Counted from the stretch's first letter, positions 1 to 8,201 are shown. The stretch is DNA of 64,000 nt from Myroides sp. JBRI-B21084 (GCF_030545015.1 NZ_CP120653.1:1054001-1118000); one strand, 5' to 3'. The notes: generated by a model not told the origin, from the sequence alone. Program-made: numbers and translations.

Positions 1-353
1 TTTGTTAGTTCAATAACTTCTTCAATACGTTTTTTATCAACCTTATAAACATCGGCATTAAAAGCCAAATATTCACGCACGTACAAATCTAAATACAATG
101 GGTTGTGTTCAGGTAAATATCCAATAGATTGTTGTACTTCTTTTTGATGCGTTAATACATTAAAGCCATTCACAAGTGCAATACCATTGTCGGCATCAAT
201 ATAAGTGGTTAAAATTTTCATTAAAGTTGATTTTCCAGCTCCATTCGGACCTAAAAAACCTACAATTTCACCTTTATTTACTTTAAAAGTTATGGCATTT
301 AACGCTTTTTGCGTTCCGTAACTTTTAGATATATTTTGAACTTCTATAGACAT
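1..353 (-). CDS. gldA: Gliding-motility ABC transporter ATP-binding protein GldA (partial, N-terminus only)
   Basis: This is the first ~117 residues of an ABC ATPase; the gene runs off the left edge. The start is the ATG at 351-353, giving MSIEVQNISKSYG. A Walker A motif GPNGAGKST lies near residue 40, followed by a Q-loop region (SIGYLPEHNPLY). The opening and the PEHNPLY motif match GldA, the cytoplasmic ATPase of the GldAFG transporter required for flavobacterial gliding; that assignment rests on family resemblance. The signature motif and Walker B lie outside the window. It is divergent from the aromatic-biosynthesis gene at 496. A related but less specific label would be a DrrA/CcmA-type ABC ATPase. 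Confidence 0.8.
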   Translation of the reverse strand, partial: MSIEVQNISKSYGTQKALNAITFKVNKGEIVGFLGPNGAGKSTLMKILTTYIDADNGIALVNGFNVLTHQKEVQQSIGYLPEHNPLYLDLYVREYLAFNADVYKVDKKRIEEVIELT

Positions 354-371
354 AGAATGGATTGTTTTTTA

Positions 372-379
372 CAAAAGTA
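372..379 (-). promoter_or_regulatory. Probable -7 box of gldA
   Basis: On the minus strand this reads TACTTTTG, a perfect match to the Bacteroidota -7 consensus TAnnTTTG, 18 bases upstream of the gldA ATG. No convincing -33 box was seen. Confidence 0.5.
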
Positions 380-483
380 AATAATTTTCAATCTTAATGC
401 ACTAATTTTTAAATTAGATTTTTTAAACAATTTTAAAGTGCAACCATGCAATAAATAAACTTCACTATTAAAGGAAATATCTG

Positions 484-491
484 TAAATTTG
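484..491 (+). promoter_or_regulatory. Probable -7 box abutting the DAHP synthase start
   Basis: TAAATTTG matches TAnnTTTG and ends only four bases before the ATG at 496. If it is used, transcription would begin at or next to the start codon and give a leaderless message. No clear -33 box was seen, so this is tentative. Confidence 0.4.
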
Positions 492-495
492 CTGT

Positions 496-1578
496 ATGAC
501 AAAAGTGAACGAAAAAGCTTTGTGGTTTAAAGATTTAACAGCTAACAAGCCTTTGTTAATTGCAGGGCCATGTAGTGCCGAAACACCCCAACAGGTGTTA
601 GAAGTTGCGCATGCCATTAAAAACACTGCAAAAATATTCCGCGCAGGTATTTGGAAACCTCGTACACGCCCTGGTGGTTTTGAAGGGGTAGGCGCCATTG
701 GACTTAAATGGTTGCAACAAGTAAAGGCCGAAACAGGAATGCTTTTAGCTACCGAAGTTGCAACGGCAGAACATGTTAACCTTGCCTTGGCGCACGATAT
801 TGATATGCTTTGGATTGGCGCACGCACTACTGTAAACCCTTTTGCGGTGCAAGAAATTGCCGATGCTTTAAAAGGTACCAACAAAATGGTGTTTATTAAA
901 AACCCAGTAAACCCCGATTTAAGTTTGTGGATTGGCGGTTTTGAACGTTTACAAAATGCAGGTATTGAAAAATTAGGATTTATTCACCGTGGATTTTCTA
1001 GCTATGAAAAAGTAAAATATCGTAACAATCCTGAATGGCAAATACCTATCGATTTACAGATTCGTTTTCCTGAAGTTCCGTTAATTAACGATCCATCGCA
1101 CATAACGGGTAATCGCAATTTAATTCAACATGTGGCCCAAAAAGCTTTAGATTTAAATTTTGATGGGTTAATGATAGAAACGCATTGTACCCCAGATTTA
1201 GCTTGGAGCGATGCCGCACAGCAAGTAACGCCGCAACAATTAAACAATATTGTTACCAATTTAGTACAGCGCGATTTAATTAATGAAGAAGATTCGTACG
1301 TTCACCAAATGCAACTTTTTAGAACACAAATTGATGAAATTGATACGCAAATTTTAAATCTTTTAAAAAACCGCATGCAAATTGCCGATGAAATTGGGCT
1401 GCTTAAAAAAGCAAAAAATGTATCGGTTTTACAACCTGAACGTTGGCAAGAAGTTTTAGTTAAAATGCGTCGCGAAGGCAAAGAAAATAAATTAGGCGAA
1501 GTGTTTATTACATCGTTATTCAAAGCAATTCACGATGAAAGTATTACACGCCAAGACCATATCATCAACCCAAAATAA
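496..1578 (+). CDS. Bifunctional 3-deoxy-7-phosphoheptulonate synthase / chorismate mutase
   Basis: A 360-residue fusion for two steps of aromatic amino acid synthesis. Residues ~15-260 are a KDO8P-synthase-like DAHP synthase barrel: GPCSAE near 24, KPRTRPGGFEG near 54-64, DPSHITGNR near 199 and IETHCTPDLAWSDAAQQ near 228. This half condenses PEP and erythrose 4-phosphate. Residues ~272-350 are an AroQ-type helical chorismate mutase (FRTQIDEIDTQILNLLKNR), which makes prephenate. The C-terminal mutase order is typical of Bacteroidota and probably couples prephenate feedback to the synthase. The stop is seven bases before rsgA, so the genes are probably co-transcribed; aroA of the same pathway lies 2.1 kb downstream. 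Confidence 0.93.
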   Translation: MTKVNEKALWFKDLTANKPLLIAGPCSAETPQQVLEVAHAIKNTAKIFRAGIWKPRTRPGGFEGVGAIGLKWLQQVKAETGMLLATEVATAEHVNLALAHDIDMLWIGARTTVNPFAVQEIADALKGTNKMVFIKNPVNPDLSLWIGGFERLQNAGIEKLGFIHRGFSSYEKVKYRNNPEWQIPIDLQIRFPEVPLINDPSHITGNRNLIQHVAQKALDLNFDGLMIETHCTPDLAWSDAAQQVTPQQLNNIVTNLVQRDLINEEDSYVHQMQLFRTQIDEIDTQILNLLKNRMQIADEIGLLKKAKNVSVLQPERWQEVLVKMRREGKENKLGEVFITSLFKAIHDESITRQDHIINPK

Positions 1579-1584
1579 ATTGGA

Positions 1585-2550
1585 ATGACCGGAATTGTTT
1601 ATAAATCTACAGGTAGCTGGTACACCGTTAAGGCACAAGATAACCAGTTTTTTGAATGTAGAATAAAAGGAAAATTTAGAATAAAAGGTATTAAAAGCAC
1701 CAATCCGGTTGCTGTTGGCGATGTGGTTGATTTTGACCTTGATACGTCGGCTGATGTTGTTACTGGGGTTATTACTAAAATCCACGATCGTAAAAATTAT
1801 CTTATTCGTAAATCGGTTAATTTATCTAAGCAAGTGCATATTATTGCCGCTAATATTGATACCCTTTTTGTATTAGTTACCATTGATAATCCTGTTACAA
1901 CTACCAGTTTTATTGACCGTTTATTGGTTACGGCCGAAGCTTATGATATAAATGCGGTTTTAGTTTTTAATAAGGTTGATACTTTTTCTGAAGATACGTT
2001 AAACGATCAATTGTACTTGCAATATATTTACGAAACCATTGGTTATAAATGTTTGCGTGTTTCTGCTGCCGAAGGTAAAGGCTTGGATACTCTAAAAGCA
2101 GAAATGACTAATAAAGTTTCAATGTTTACAGGACATTCAGGTGTTGGTAAATCAACATTAGTGAATGCTTTAGAACCGGGTTTAAATTTAAAAACGAAAG
2201 AAATATCAGAACAACATCAACAAGGCCAACATACTACCACTTTTGCCGAAATGTATGATTTAAGCTTTAATGCTAAAATTATTGATACCCCCGGAATTCG
2301 TGGTTTTGGTATTGTAGATATGGAGCCGCAAGAAGTAGGTGATTATTTTCCTGAATTTTTTAAGTTGAAAGATCAATGTAAGTTTAACAATTGTTTACAC
2401 CGCGAAGAACCACATTGCGCTGTAAAAGATGCTTTAGATAATGACGATATTTCTTGGTCGCGTTACAAAAGTTACATTCAAATTTTAGATGGCGACGAAG
2501 AAAATTACCGTACAGATGTATATGGTAATGGAAAAAATCCTGAAGAATAA
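1585..2550 (+). CDS. rsgA: Ribosome small-subunit-dependent GTPase A
   Basis: A 321-residue circularly permuted GTPase that helps late 30S maturation in the cytoplasm. An OB-fold N-terminus (~1-80) is followed by G4 NKVD at 129-132, then G1 GHSGVGKS at 183-190, and G3 DTPG at 234-237, the order diagnostic of the RsgA/YjeQ family. The C-terminal zinc knuckle is intact (C265, C270, H272, C278). The stop codon directly touches the dtd start codon, so translation is probably coupled. Confidence 0.96.
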   Translation: MTGIVYKSTGSWYTVKAQDNQFFECRIKGKFRIKGIKSTNPVAVGDVVDFDLDTSADVVTGVITKIHDRKNYLIRKSVNLSKQVHIIAANIDTLFVLVTIDNPVTTTSFIDRLLVTAEAYDINAVLVFNKVDTFSEDTLNDQLYLQYIYETIGYKCLRVSAAEGKGLDTLKAEMTNKVSMFTGHSGVGKSTLVNALEPGLNLKTKEISEQHQQGQHTTTFAEMYDLSFNAKIIDTPGIRGFGIVDMEPQEVGDYFPEFFKLKDQCKFNNCLHREEPHCAVKDALDNDDISWSRYKSYIQILDGDEENYRTDVYGNGKNPEE

Positions 2551-3003
2551 ATGAAAGCTGTAATACAACGTGTCTTACAAGCATCGGTAACCATAAACAA
2601 TATAACAGTAGCCAATATTAGCGCAGGTTTGCTTGTGCTTGTTGGAATTGAAGATGCCGATTCACAAGAAGATATCAATTGGTTAACAACAAAAATAGCT
2701 CAATTGCGTATTTTTAATGATGAAAACGATGTAATGAATAAATCGGTACAAGATATTAATGGCGATATTATAGTTGTGAGTCAATTTACGCTGCATGCTT
2801 CCACCAAAAAAGGAAACAGACCATCGTACATAAAAGCTGCAAAACCTGATGTTGCCGTGCCTTTGTACAAAAATTTTGTTGCTACTTTAGAAAAATCTAC
2901 CCAAAAAAAGATACAAACCGGAGAATTTGGCGCCGATATGAAAGTTGCATTAATAAATGATGGACCAGTAACTATAATTATTGATACAAAGAATAAAGAA
3001 TAA
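2551..3003 (+). CDS. dtd: D-aminoacyl-tRNA deacylase
   Basis: A 150-residue protein that hydrolyses D-amino acids from mischarged tRNA. Both family signatures are present: SQFTLHA at 77-83 and the Gly-cisPro motif in NDGPVT at 136-141, which together form the chiral proofreading pocket of the dimer. Length is normal for bacterial Dtd. It starts immediately after the rsgA stop and its own stop overlaps the next gene by one base (TAATG), making a tight cassette. Confidence 0.95.
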   Translation: MKAVIQRVLQASVTINNITVANISAGLLVLVGIEDADSQEDINWLTTKIAQLRIFNDENDVMNKSVQDINGDIIVVSQFTLHASTKKGNRPSYIKAAKPDVAVPLYKNFVATLEKSTQKKIQTGEFGADMKVALINDGPVTIIIDTKNKE

Positions 3004-3203
3004 TGCTAAAAAAAATAATTTTATACACTATTATATATATTGTTGTTTCGTTTTTAATAAGTTTTAACGAAATTCAATGTGCCCTAAACGGCGAAAATTT
3101 ATGTTGGTATAATTTAATTGGTAAATACATTATTTTTTTACTTGCAATTACATTGTATGATAAAGTATTAAAACCTAAAATTTTTAAAAATAATGAAAGA
3201 TAA
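3003..3203 (+). CDS. Small hydrophobic protein, unknown function
   Basis: A 66-residue protein with two likely membrane segments: ~4-22 (IILYTIIYIVVSFLI) and ~39-56 (LIGKYIIFLLAITLY), ending in a Lys/Asn-rich tail. The ATG overlaps the dtd TAA by one base and the 3' end overlaps the next small gene by 11 bases, which supports real translation within the operon. I do not recognise a family; a small inner-membrane protein is all that can be said. Confidence 0.6.
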   Translation: MLKKIILYTIIYIVVSFLISFNEIQCALNGENLCWYNLIGKYIIFLLAITLYDKVLKPKIFKNNER

Positions 3204-3372
3204 AATAGCACATTTTGCAGCTGCATTTTTTGTATATGGCTTGTCTATGTTGGCAATTATTTACATGTTTCAAAATAAATTAGAATGGTTTCAAAGTATA
3301 TTTTTTGCTGTAGTAATGGCTTTTGCCGATTTGTTTATATTGAAAAAATTACGCGATAGAAAAAATAAATAA
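3193..3372 (+). CDS. Small membrane protein, 59 residues, unknown function
   Basis: Starts MKDKIAHFAAAF and ends KKLRDRKNK. Two hydrophobic stretches (~6-25 and ~35-50) are separated by a short polar loop (QNKLEWFQS), and the C-terminus is basic, suggesting an inner-membrane hairpin. It overlaps the upstream small gene by 11 bases and ends two bases before the MazG-like gene, so it sits in a close-packed operon, the main evidence that it is real. Family not recognised. Confidence 0.6.
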   Translation: MKDKIAHFAAAFFVYGLSMLAIIYMFQNKLEWFQSIFFAVVMAFADLFILKKLRDRKNK

Positions 3373-3374
3373 CT

Positions 3375-3701
3375 ATGGATATAAAAAACGCACAACTTGC
3401 AGTAGATAATTGGATAAAAGAACACGGCGTTCGTTATTTTAACGAATTAACCAATATGGCGCAACTTACCGAAGAAGTAGGTGAGGTTGCTAGGATTATT
3501 GCACGCAGATACGGCGAACAAAGCGAAAAAGAAAGCGATAAGAACAAAGATTTAGGCGAAGAATTAGCCGATGTTGTTTTTGTGGTACTGTGTTTAGCAA
3601 ACCAAACCGGTGTTAACTTGCAAGAATCGTTTGATAAAAAAATGGATTTAAAAACCAAACGCGATCACGACCGTCATCACAACAACCAAAAGCTTAAATA
3701 A
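3375..3701 (+). CDS. MazG-like nucleotide pyrophosphohydrolase
   Basis: A 108-residue all-alpha NTP pyrophosphatase of the MazG-like superfamily. The Mg-binding motif is visible as EEVGE near 33-37 followed by EELAD near 63-67 (the ExxE-x(n)-ExxD pattern). Family members hydrolyse (d)NTPs to monophosphates and are thought to clear damaged nucleotides; the actual substrate is unknown here. It follows two small membrane-protein genes and precedes aroA by eight bases, so it is part of the same operon. Confidence 0.82.
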   Translation: MDIKNAQLAVDNWIKEHGVRYFNELTNMAQLTEEVGEVARIIARRYGEQSEKESDKNKDLGEELADVVFVVLCLANQTGVNLQESFDKKMDLKTKRDHDRHHNNQKLK

Positions 3702-3709
3702 GGTTAAAA

Positions 3710-4939
3710 ATGCACTGTAAACTTGCAAAAAGTACGTTAAAAAGCAATCAACAAATCATCATTTCGGGTTCAAAGTCCGAAACCAACAGGTTGTTGTTGC
3801 TTCAAGCATTATATCCTAATTTAAAAATTGAAAACGCTTCAAATGCAGACGATACTTTAGTTATGCAAAAAGCCTTACAATTTGTAGGTAAAGTAGGCGA
3901 AATAAATGTACACCATGCAGGCACCGCCATGCGTTTTTTAACCGCTTTTTTTGCAATGCATGAAGGGTTAGAAGTCATTCTTTCGGGTTCTTATCGAATG
4001 CATGAACGACCAATAAAAATACTTGTTGAAGCCTTAAAACAATTAGGTTGCAATATATCGTATTTAAAAGAAGAAGGTTTTCCGCCTATAAAAATAATCG
4101 GAAAAATTCCACAAAACAACAACGTTTTAATTAATGCAAACGTAAGCAGCCAGTACATTACAGCTTTAATGTTGGTTGGGGCAAGTTTACCAAACGGACT
4201 TCAAATATCGTTACAAGGTACAATTACATCATTGCCTTATATAAGTATGTCGCTACAAATTTTGCAAGAAATTGGCATTCAAGCAACGTTTCAAAAAAGC
4301 ACCTTACATATACCACCTACAAAGCAATTATCAAAAAACACATTTGTGGTAGAATCAGATTGGTCATCGGCATCGTATTTTTATAGTTTTATAGCTTTAT
4401 CGGCACTTGGTACACAAATTAGTTTAGGATATTTTAAGCAAAACAGTTTACAAGGAGATGCGTATTTGGCTAAAATATATGAGCAATTTGGTGTTCAAAC
4501 TACATTCGTTAACAATAAAATCATCGTTAAAAAGGTTCAAAATCACACAATAAAAAAAATAGATTTAAATCTTAATAACACCCCTGATATTGCGCAAACA
4601 ATCATTGTAACCTGTTTAGGTTTAGGTATTACTTGTAATTTAACAGGTTTGCATACCTTAATTATAAAAGAAACCAACCGATTGCAAGCTTTAAAAACCG
4701 AATTGCAAAAATTTAATACTAAAGTATCTATAACTAACAATTCAATTCAGTTGCTAAACACCGTATCATTTACTCAAAATGCCGTTGTAATTGATACTTA
4801 TAACGACCACCGCATGGCAATGGCATTTGCACCATTAGCTTTAAAACAACAAATGGTTATAAATAATGCAAGTGTTGTAACAAAATCGTATCCTGACTTT
4901 TGGAACGATATAGATACTTTATTGGTTGATATTGAGTGA
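3710..4939 (+). CDS. aroA: 3-phosphoshikimate 1-carboxyvinyltransferase (EPSP synthase)
   Basis: A 409-residue enzyme transferring enolpyruvate from PEP to shikimate 3-phosphate. Visible signatures are SGSKSETNR near the N-terminus (the usual site is SKSxTNR), AGTAMRFL near 65-72, the NTPDIAQ segment carrying the catalytic Asp, KETNRLQAL, and NDHRMAMAFA near the C-terminus. Length is slightly short but both inverse alpha/beta domains are present. It closes the operon that begins with DAHP synthase/chorismate mutase, linking two steps of the same pathway. Confidence 0.95.
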   Translation: MHCKLAKSTLKSNQQIIISGSKSETNRLLLLQALYPNLKIENASNADDTLVMQKALQFVGKVGEINVHHAGTAMRFLTAFFAMHEGLEVILSGSYRMHERPIKILVEALKQLGCNISYLKEEGFPPIKIIGKIPQNNNVLINANVSSQYITALMLVGASLPNGLQISLQGTITSLPYISMSLQILQEIGIQATFQKSTLHIPPTKQLSKNTFVVESDWSSASYFYSFIALSALGTQISLGYFKQNSLQGDAYLAKIYEQFGVQTTFVNNKIIVKKVQNHTIKKIDLNLNNTPDIAQTIIVTCLGLGITCNLTGLHTLIIKETNRLQALKTELQKFNTKVSITNNSIQLLNTVSFTQNAVVIDTYNDHRMAMAFAPLALKQQMVINNASVVTKSYPDFWNDIDTLLVDIE

Positions 4940-4975
4940 TTTAAAAGTGTTTTTTTAAAATAAACACGTATTTAC

Positions 4976-5007
4976 TTGACAAACCCTAATTGCAAGTTGT
5001 ATATTTG
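4976..5007 (+). promoter_or_regulatory. Bacteroidota-type promoter of queA
   Basis: TTG at 4976-4978 and a perfect -7 box TATATTTG at 5000-5007, spaced 21 bases, in line with the Bacteroidota TTTG/TAnnTTTG promoter. It lies ~47 bases upstream of the queA ATG in an otherwise empty gap. Confidence 0.7.
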
Positions 5008-5054
5008 CACACTTAATTTTTGAATTAAGCTCACTAAAACGGACTTTTATTTTT

Positions 5055-6104
5055 ATGAAGTTATCAAATTTTAATTTTAATTTACCAACCGAATTATTAG
5101 CAGAATTTCCTGCTGAAAATCGCGACGAATCTCGTTTAATGGTTGTAAACCGCAAAACAGGAACTATCGAGCATAAATTTTTTAAAGATTTAATCGATTA
5201 TTTCGATGAAGGTGATGTAATGGTTTTAAACAATACCAAAGTATTTCCAGCACGTTTATATGGTAATAAAGAAAAAACCGGCGCACGTATCGAAGTTTTC
5301 TTATTGCGCGAATTAAACGCAGAACAACGTTTATGGGACGTTTTGGTTGATCCTGCCAGAAAAATACGTATTGGTAATAAATTATATTTCGGCGACGATG
5401 ATTCGTTAGTAGCCGAAGTAATTGATAACACTACATCACGCGGTCGTACACTTCGCTTTTTATACGATGGTTCTTACGAAGAATTTCGTTTAAAATTACG
5501 CGAATTAGGCGAAACACCTATACCTAAATACATTAACCGCGAGGTAACCCCTGAAGATGAAGACCGTTACCAAACCATTTACGCTACCGAAGAAGGCGCT
5601 GTTGCAGCACCAACTGCGGGCTTACACTTTTCTAAGCACCTATTAAAACGTTTAGAAATTAAAGGAATCGATTTTGCTAAAATTACGCTACACATAGGTT
5701 TAGGAACCTTTAACCCGGTTGAAGTAGAAGATTTGTCAAAGCATAAAATGGATTCTGAAGAGCTTATCATTACCCAAGAAGCTTGTGATGTGGTAAACAA
5801 AGCAAAGCAAAACAAAAATAAAGTTTGTGCGGTAGGTACCACCTCAATGCGTGCATTAGAAAGTTCGGTCTCATCAAACAGCACCCTAAATCCATACGAA
5901 GGTTGGACAAACAAGTTCATCTTCCCTCCGTACGATTTCAGTATAGCCGATTGTATGGTAACTAATTTCCATATGCCAAAGTCAACACTTTTAATGATGA
6001 TTTCAGCATTCACAGGTCACGATTTAATGATGAAAGCCTATGATGAAGCCGTTAAAGAAGGATATAAATTTTACTCATATGGCGATGCCATGCTAATTTT
6101 ATAG
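5055..6104 (+). CDS. queA: S-adenosylmethionine:tRNA ribosyltransferase-isomerase
   Basis: A 349-residue enzyme of queuosine synthesis that transfers the ribosyl group of SAM to preQ1 in the tRNA wobble position, giving epoxyqueuosine. The family hallmark [10 protein letters not shown] is present mid-protein, with [13 protein letters not shown] near the C-terminus. Length is normal. It has its own promoter and a following terminator, so it is probably monocistronic. A QueD homologue lies far away at 44691. Confidence 0.96.
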   Translation: MKLSNFNFNLPTELLAEFPAENRDESRLMVVNRKTGTIEHKFFKDLIDYFDEGDVMVLNNTKVFPARLYGNKEKTGARIEVFLLRELNAEQRLWDVLVDPARKIRIGNKLYFGDDDSLVAEVIDNTTSRGRTLRFLYDGSYEEFRLKLRELGETPIPKYINREVTPEDEDRYQTIYATEEGAVAAPTAGLHFSKHLLKRLEIKGIDFAKITLHIGLGTFNPVEVEDLSKHKMDSEELIITQEACDVVNKAKQNKNKVCAVGTTSMRALESSVSSNSTLNPYEGWTNKFIFPPYDFSIADCMVTNFHMPKSTLLMMISAFTGHDLMMKAYDEAVKEGYKFYSYGDAMLIL

Positions 6105-6132
6105 TTTTTTTATTTAGTTATATAGTTAAAAG

Positions 6133-6164
6133 AAACTCATCTTTAATAAGGTGAGTTTTTTTTA
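6133..6164 (+). terminator. Rho-independent terminator after queA
   Basis: AAACTCATC pairs with GGTGAGTTT across an 8-base loop, followed by a T-rich run, 28 bases after the queA stop. Confidence 0.8.
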
Positions 6165-6174
6165 TTTTCTTTTT

Positions 6175-6345
6175 GGGCGTTCCCCTTACAAACTACCTTA
6201 GCACTAAATACAAGTAAAAATAACCAAGCAGTACAACAAAACATAGCGTTAAATAGGCGGGTCGGGCTGTATACTCATAGCTTTTATCGGCGCTTCGAGT
6301 GCCTCAGCCGCCAATAAAAGGCTATCCGCTGCCATCCCTAACGCA
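6175..6345 (+). repeat. Structured intergenic repeat, copy A (possible ncRNA)
   Basis: A GC-rich element in AT-rich surroundings. It begins GGGCGTTCCCCT (6175), contains GCGGGTCGGGCT (6257-6268) and ends CCATCCCTAACGCAG. The first and last blocks pair as GCGTT (6177-6181) with AACGC (6340-6344). An internal hairpin pairs 6278-6291 with 6310-6324, with one bulge and one mismatch. A second copy in the opposite orientation lies at 14265-14364 and shares the same three blocks in the same order. The architecture recalls flavobacterial dispersed structured elements such as the Rfam flavo-1 motif, but I could not run a covariance search. It lies just upstream of the RHS remnant. Confidence 0.65.
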
Positions 6346-6399
6346 GGCTTGCAGTTTTTAAAGTTGTTTAAGACTTAATATTCCTTTTGTGAAAAAAAC

Positions 6400-7488
6400 A
6401 TGCATTTCATTCTAAATGCAAATTCAAAAAAACCAATTTGGTGGTATCATACCGACCATTTAGGTAGTTCAACTTATTTGACTGATTATTTCGGAAGACC
6501 TTCTCATTATTATGAAACATTGCCGTTTGGTGAGATGATGGTAGAACACAACCAAAGTGCCAATGTGCCGTCTGGTGTGGGTTATGACAACAAGTTTAAG
6601 TTCAACGATTTCGGAGGAGAAAGCGGGCTGAGCTTTGGACGAACGAACCGCGCAAAGCGCTGAGTTAGACGACGCCACCCAAATGTATTATTACGGCGCA
6701 CGTTATGGAGTTTATGCTGAGCCCGACGAAGTAACCCAAGAATCAGTATATTTGTAAGTGTGGATCCGCTGGCGGAACATCCAAAACAAATTGGATCATC
6801 ACCTTATATTTATGTTGCTAATAATCCTATCAATCTAATAGATCCTACGGGAATGATTTGGGAAAGACCGGAAGATAAAAGGCGTCTAGAAAGTGATATT
6901 AAAAGTAAGATTAAAAGTAAGATTAAAAGTCATGAGGGAGAAATTGCTAATCTTACTGAATCCTTAACAAAGGAAACAAAAGAAAAGAAAATCAATTCAA
7001 TAAATAGTCAGATTAACGACTATAAAGAAAGGATAGGCTTGTTAAATCAATCTTTAAATGATGTTGAAATGTTAGATCAGGATTCTAGAAGTTATTTTCT
7101 AGAAGATTTGCCTGAAAATGCAACTAATGCTTTTGTACATGCAGACGGAGGTAATATATATATACAGGGAACAAATACGAGCGAGCATTTACATGAAATT
7201 AGACATATTGGACAGTTTTTAGAAAATGGAAGACAGTTATCTACTATTCCCAAAGATGGATTTAATAGATTGAAAAATCCGGGTAAAACACTCGAACAAG
7301 CAACTTTTAATGAAGTTCAAGCATATCAAATCCAAGCAGCTTATGGAGGGAATGGAAGTGTTGGAATGCAAAATGTAAATTTTATAAAGGACATAGATGC
7401 GGCTAAAATTAACAGGAATAAGCGTCATTCAGACGGTACGGCTATGTATAAATTTATAGAAGATTATTTAAAAGGACAGAAGAAGTAA
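6400..7488 (+). pseudogene. RHS-repeat toxin C-terminal tip, interrupted; HExxH metallopeptidase-like end
   Basis: Only the last part of an RHS/YD-repeat protein remains. The core end starts near 6400 with WWYHTDHLGSSTYLTD and LPFGEMM. It continues in another frame as ELDDATQMYYYGARY (6664-6708) and returns to the first frame as NPRISIFVSVDPLAEHP, then NNPINLIDPTGM. Two GC-rich insertions split the core; in-frame stops are TGA at 6661-6663 and TGA at 6718-6720. The variable tip (~6850-7488) has a coiled-coil-like Lys/Glu region, then LHEIRHIGQ (an HExxH motif) and FNEVQAYQIQAAYGG, which could supply a third zinc ligand. The GTG at 6760 is a chance start inside the old frame. A full RHS protein is far longer, so this is an orphan tip or relic. 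The tip itself is intact. Confidence 0.75.
6898..6930 (+). repeat. 12-bp tandem repeat inside the RHS tip
   Basis: ATTAAAAGTAAG is repeated 2.75 times, encoding the IKSK-IKSK-IKSH run of the tip. As a multiple of three it keeps frame and can expand or contract by slippage. Confidence 0.8.
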
Positions 7489-8201
7489 TGAAAAACTATT
7501 TTATATTAATAATATTTTGCGTTTATTTTAAATCATTTGCTCAAGAAGTATATTTAAATGATTCCTACGAATTTAAAATTGTAGGGGAAACTTTTGAATT
7601 AAATCATCTATATGATGTAGAGGAGTTTCTTTATGAAAGAAGAAAATCATTTTGCTCAATAATAGCAAAAGGAAATATTAAAAAGGAAGATAAATTTTAT
7701 TATAGACTTACTTCTATAAGTTCATCTGAATTATTTAAAACTAAATTACTAAAGTCTCATTTTAAAGAGGGTTTAAAAGATTCGATAACCATAACTGTTA
7801 AGATCGCTAACTTTAAATCATTAGATTACCAAAATTTTACATTTTCAACGTTTGGTAGTTCTTATGAGCCACATCTCAAAGAGATTAATAATCGTGTTGT
7901 AGAATTGAGTTTTACAATTCCAAAAATAAGAGTGTTTAATGTGGAACTGCGAGCTTATCCAGAAAATAAAAATCTTTTGTTATCAGACGACGGAATAAGT
8001 TTGTCATTTAGTAATCAATTAAATATTAATCTTTTTCAATACGATTTGTCATCGTTAAAGCATCAGTATAATGATTTTTATTTTGAAATAGAGAACTTTA
8101 ATCCATGTAATTTATATTTAAAATATTTTGATGGAGATTTTGTAAAAATAAAAAATAATAAACTGTATTGGAAAGATATGGTTTTTGAGAAGAGGTGGTA
8201 G
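7488..8201 (+). CDS. Secreted protein of unknown function, candidate immunity partner of the RHS tip
   Basis: A 237-residue protein with an N-terminal signal peptide (MKNYFILIIFCVYFKSFAQ, probable cut after the SFAQ region), so it is likely periplasmic or membrane-anchored. The rest is beta-strand-rich with many aromatic residues and no motif I recognise. Its ATG overlaps the RHS-tip stop (TAATG), a coupling typical of polymorphic toxin and immunity pairs. The immunity role is inferred from position only. Nothing like it is seen elsewhere in the window. A gene-free stretch follows. Confidence 0.6.
   Translation: MKNYFILIIFCVYFKSFAQEVYLNDSYEFKIVGETFELNHLYDVEEFLYERRKSFCSIIAKGNIKKEDKFYYRLTSISSSELFKTKLLKSHFKEGLKDSITITVKIANFKSLDYQNFTFSTFGSSYEPHLKEINNRVVELSFTIPKIRVFNVELRAYPENKNLLLSDDGISLSFSNQLNINLFQYDLSSLKHQYNDFYFEIENFNPCNLYLKYFDGDFVKIKNNKLYWKDMVFEKRW

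Noticed and set aside
5579..6013. 144-residue minus-strand frame inside queA
   Set aside because: It is antisense to a well-conserved gene and has no homology-like features.
6760..7488. A separate 242-residue gene starting at GTG 6760
   Set aside because: The frame continues upstream as NPRISIFVS, the normal RHS core, so the GTG is an internal codon of the broken RHS gene.
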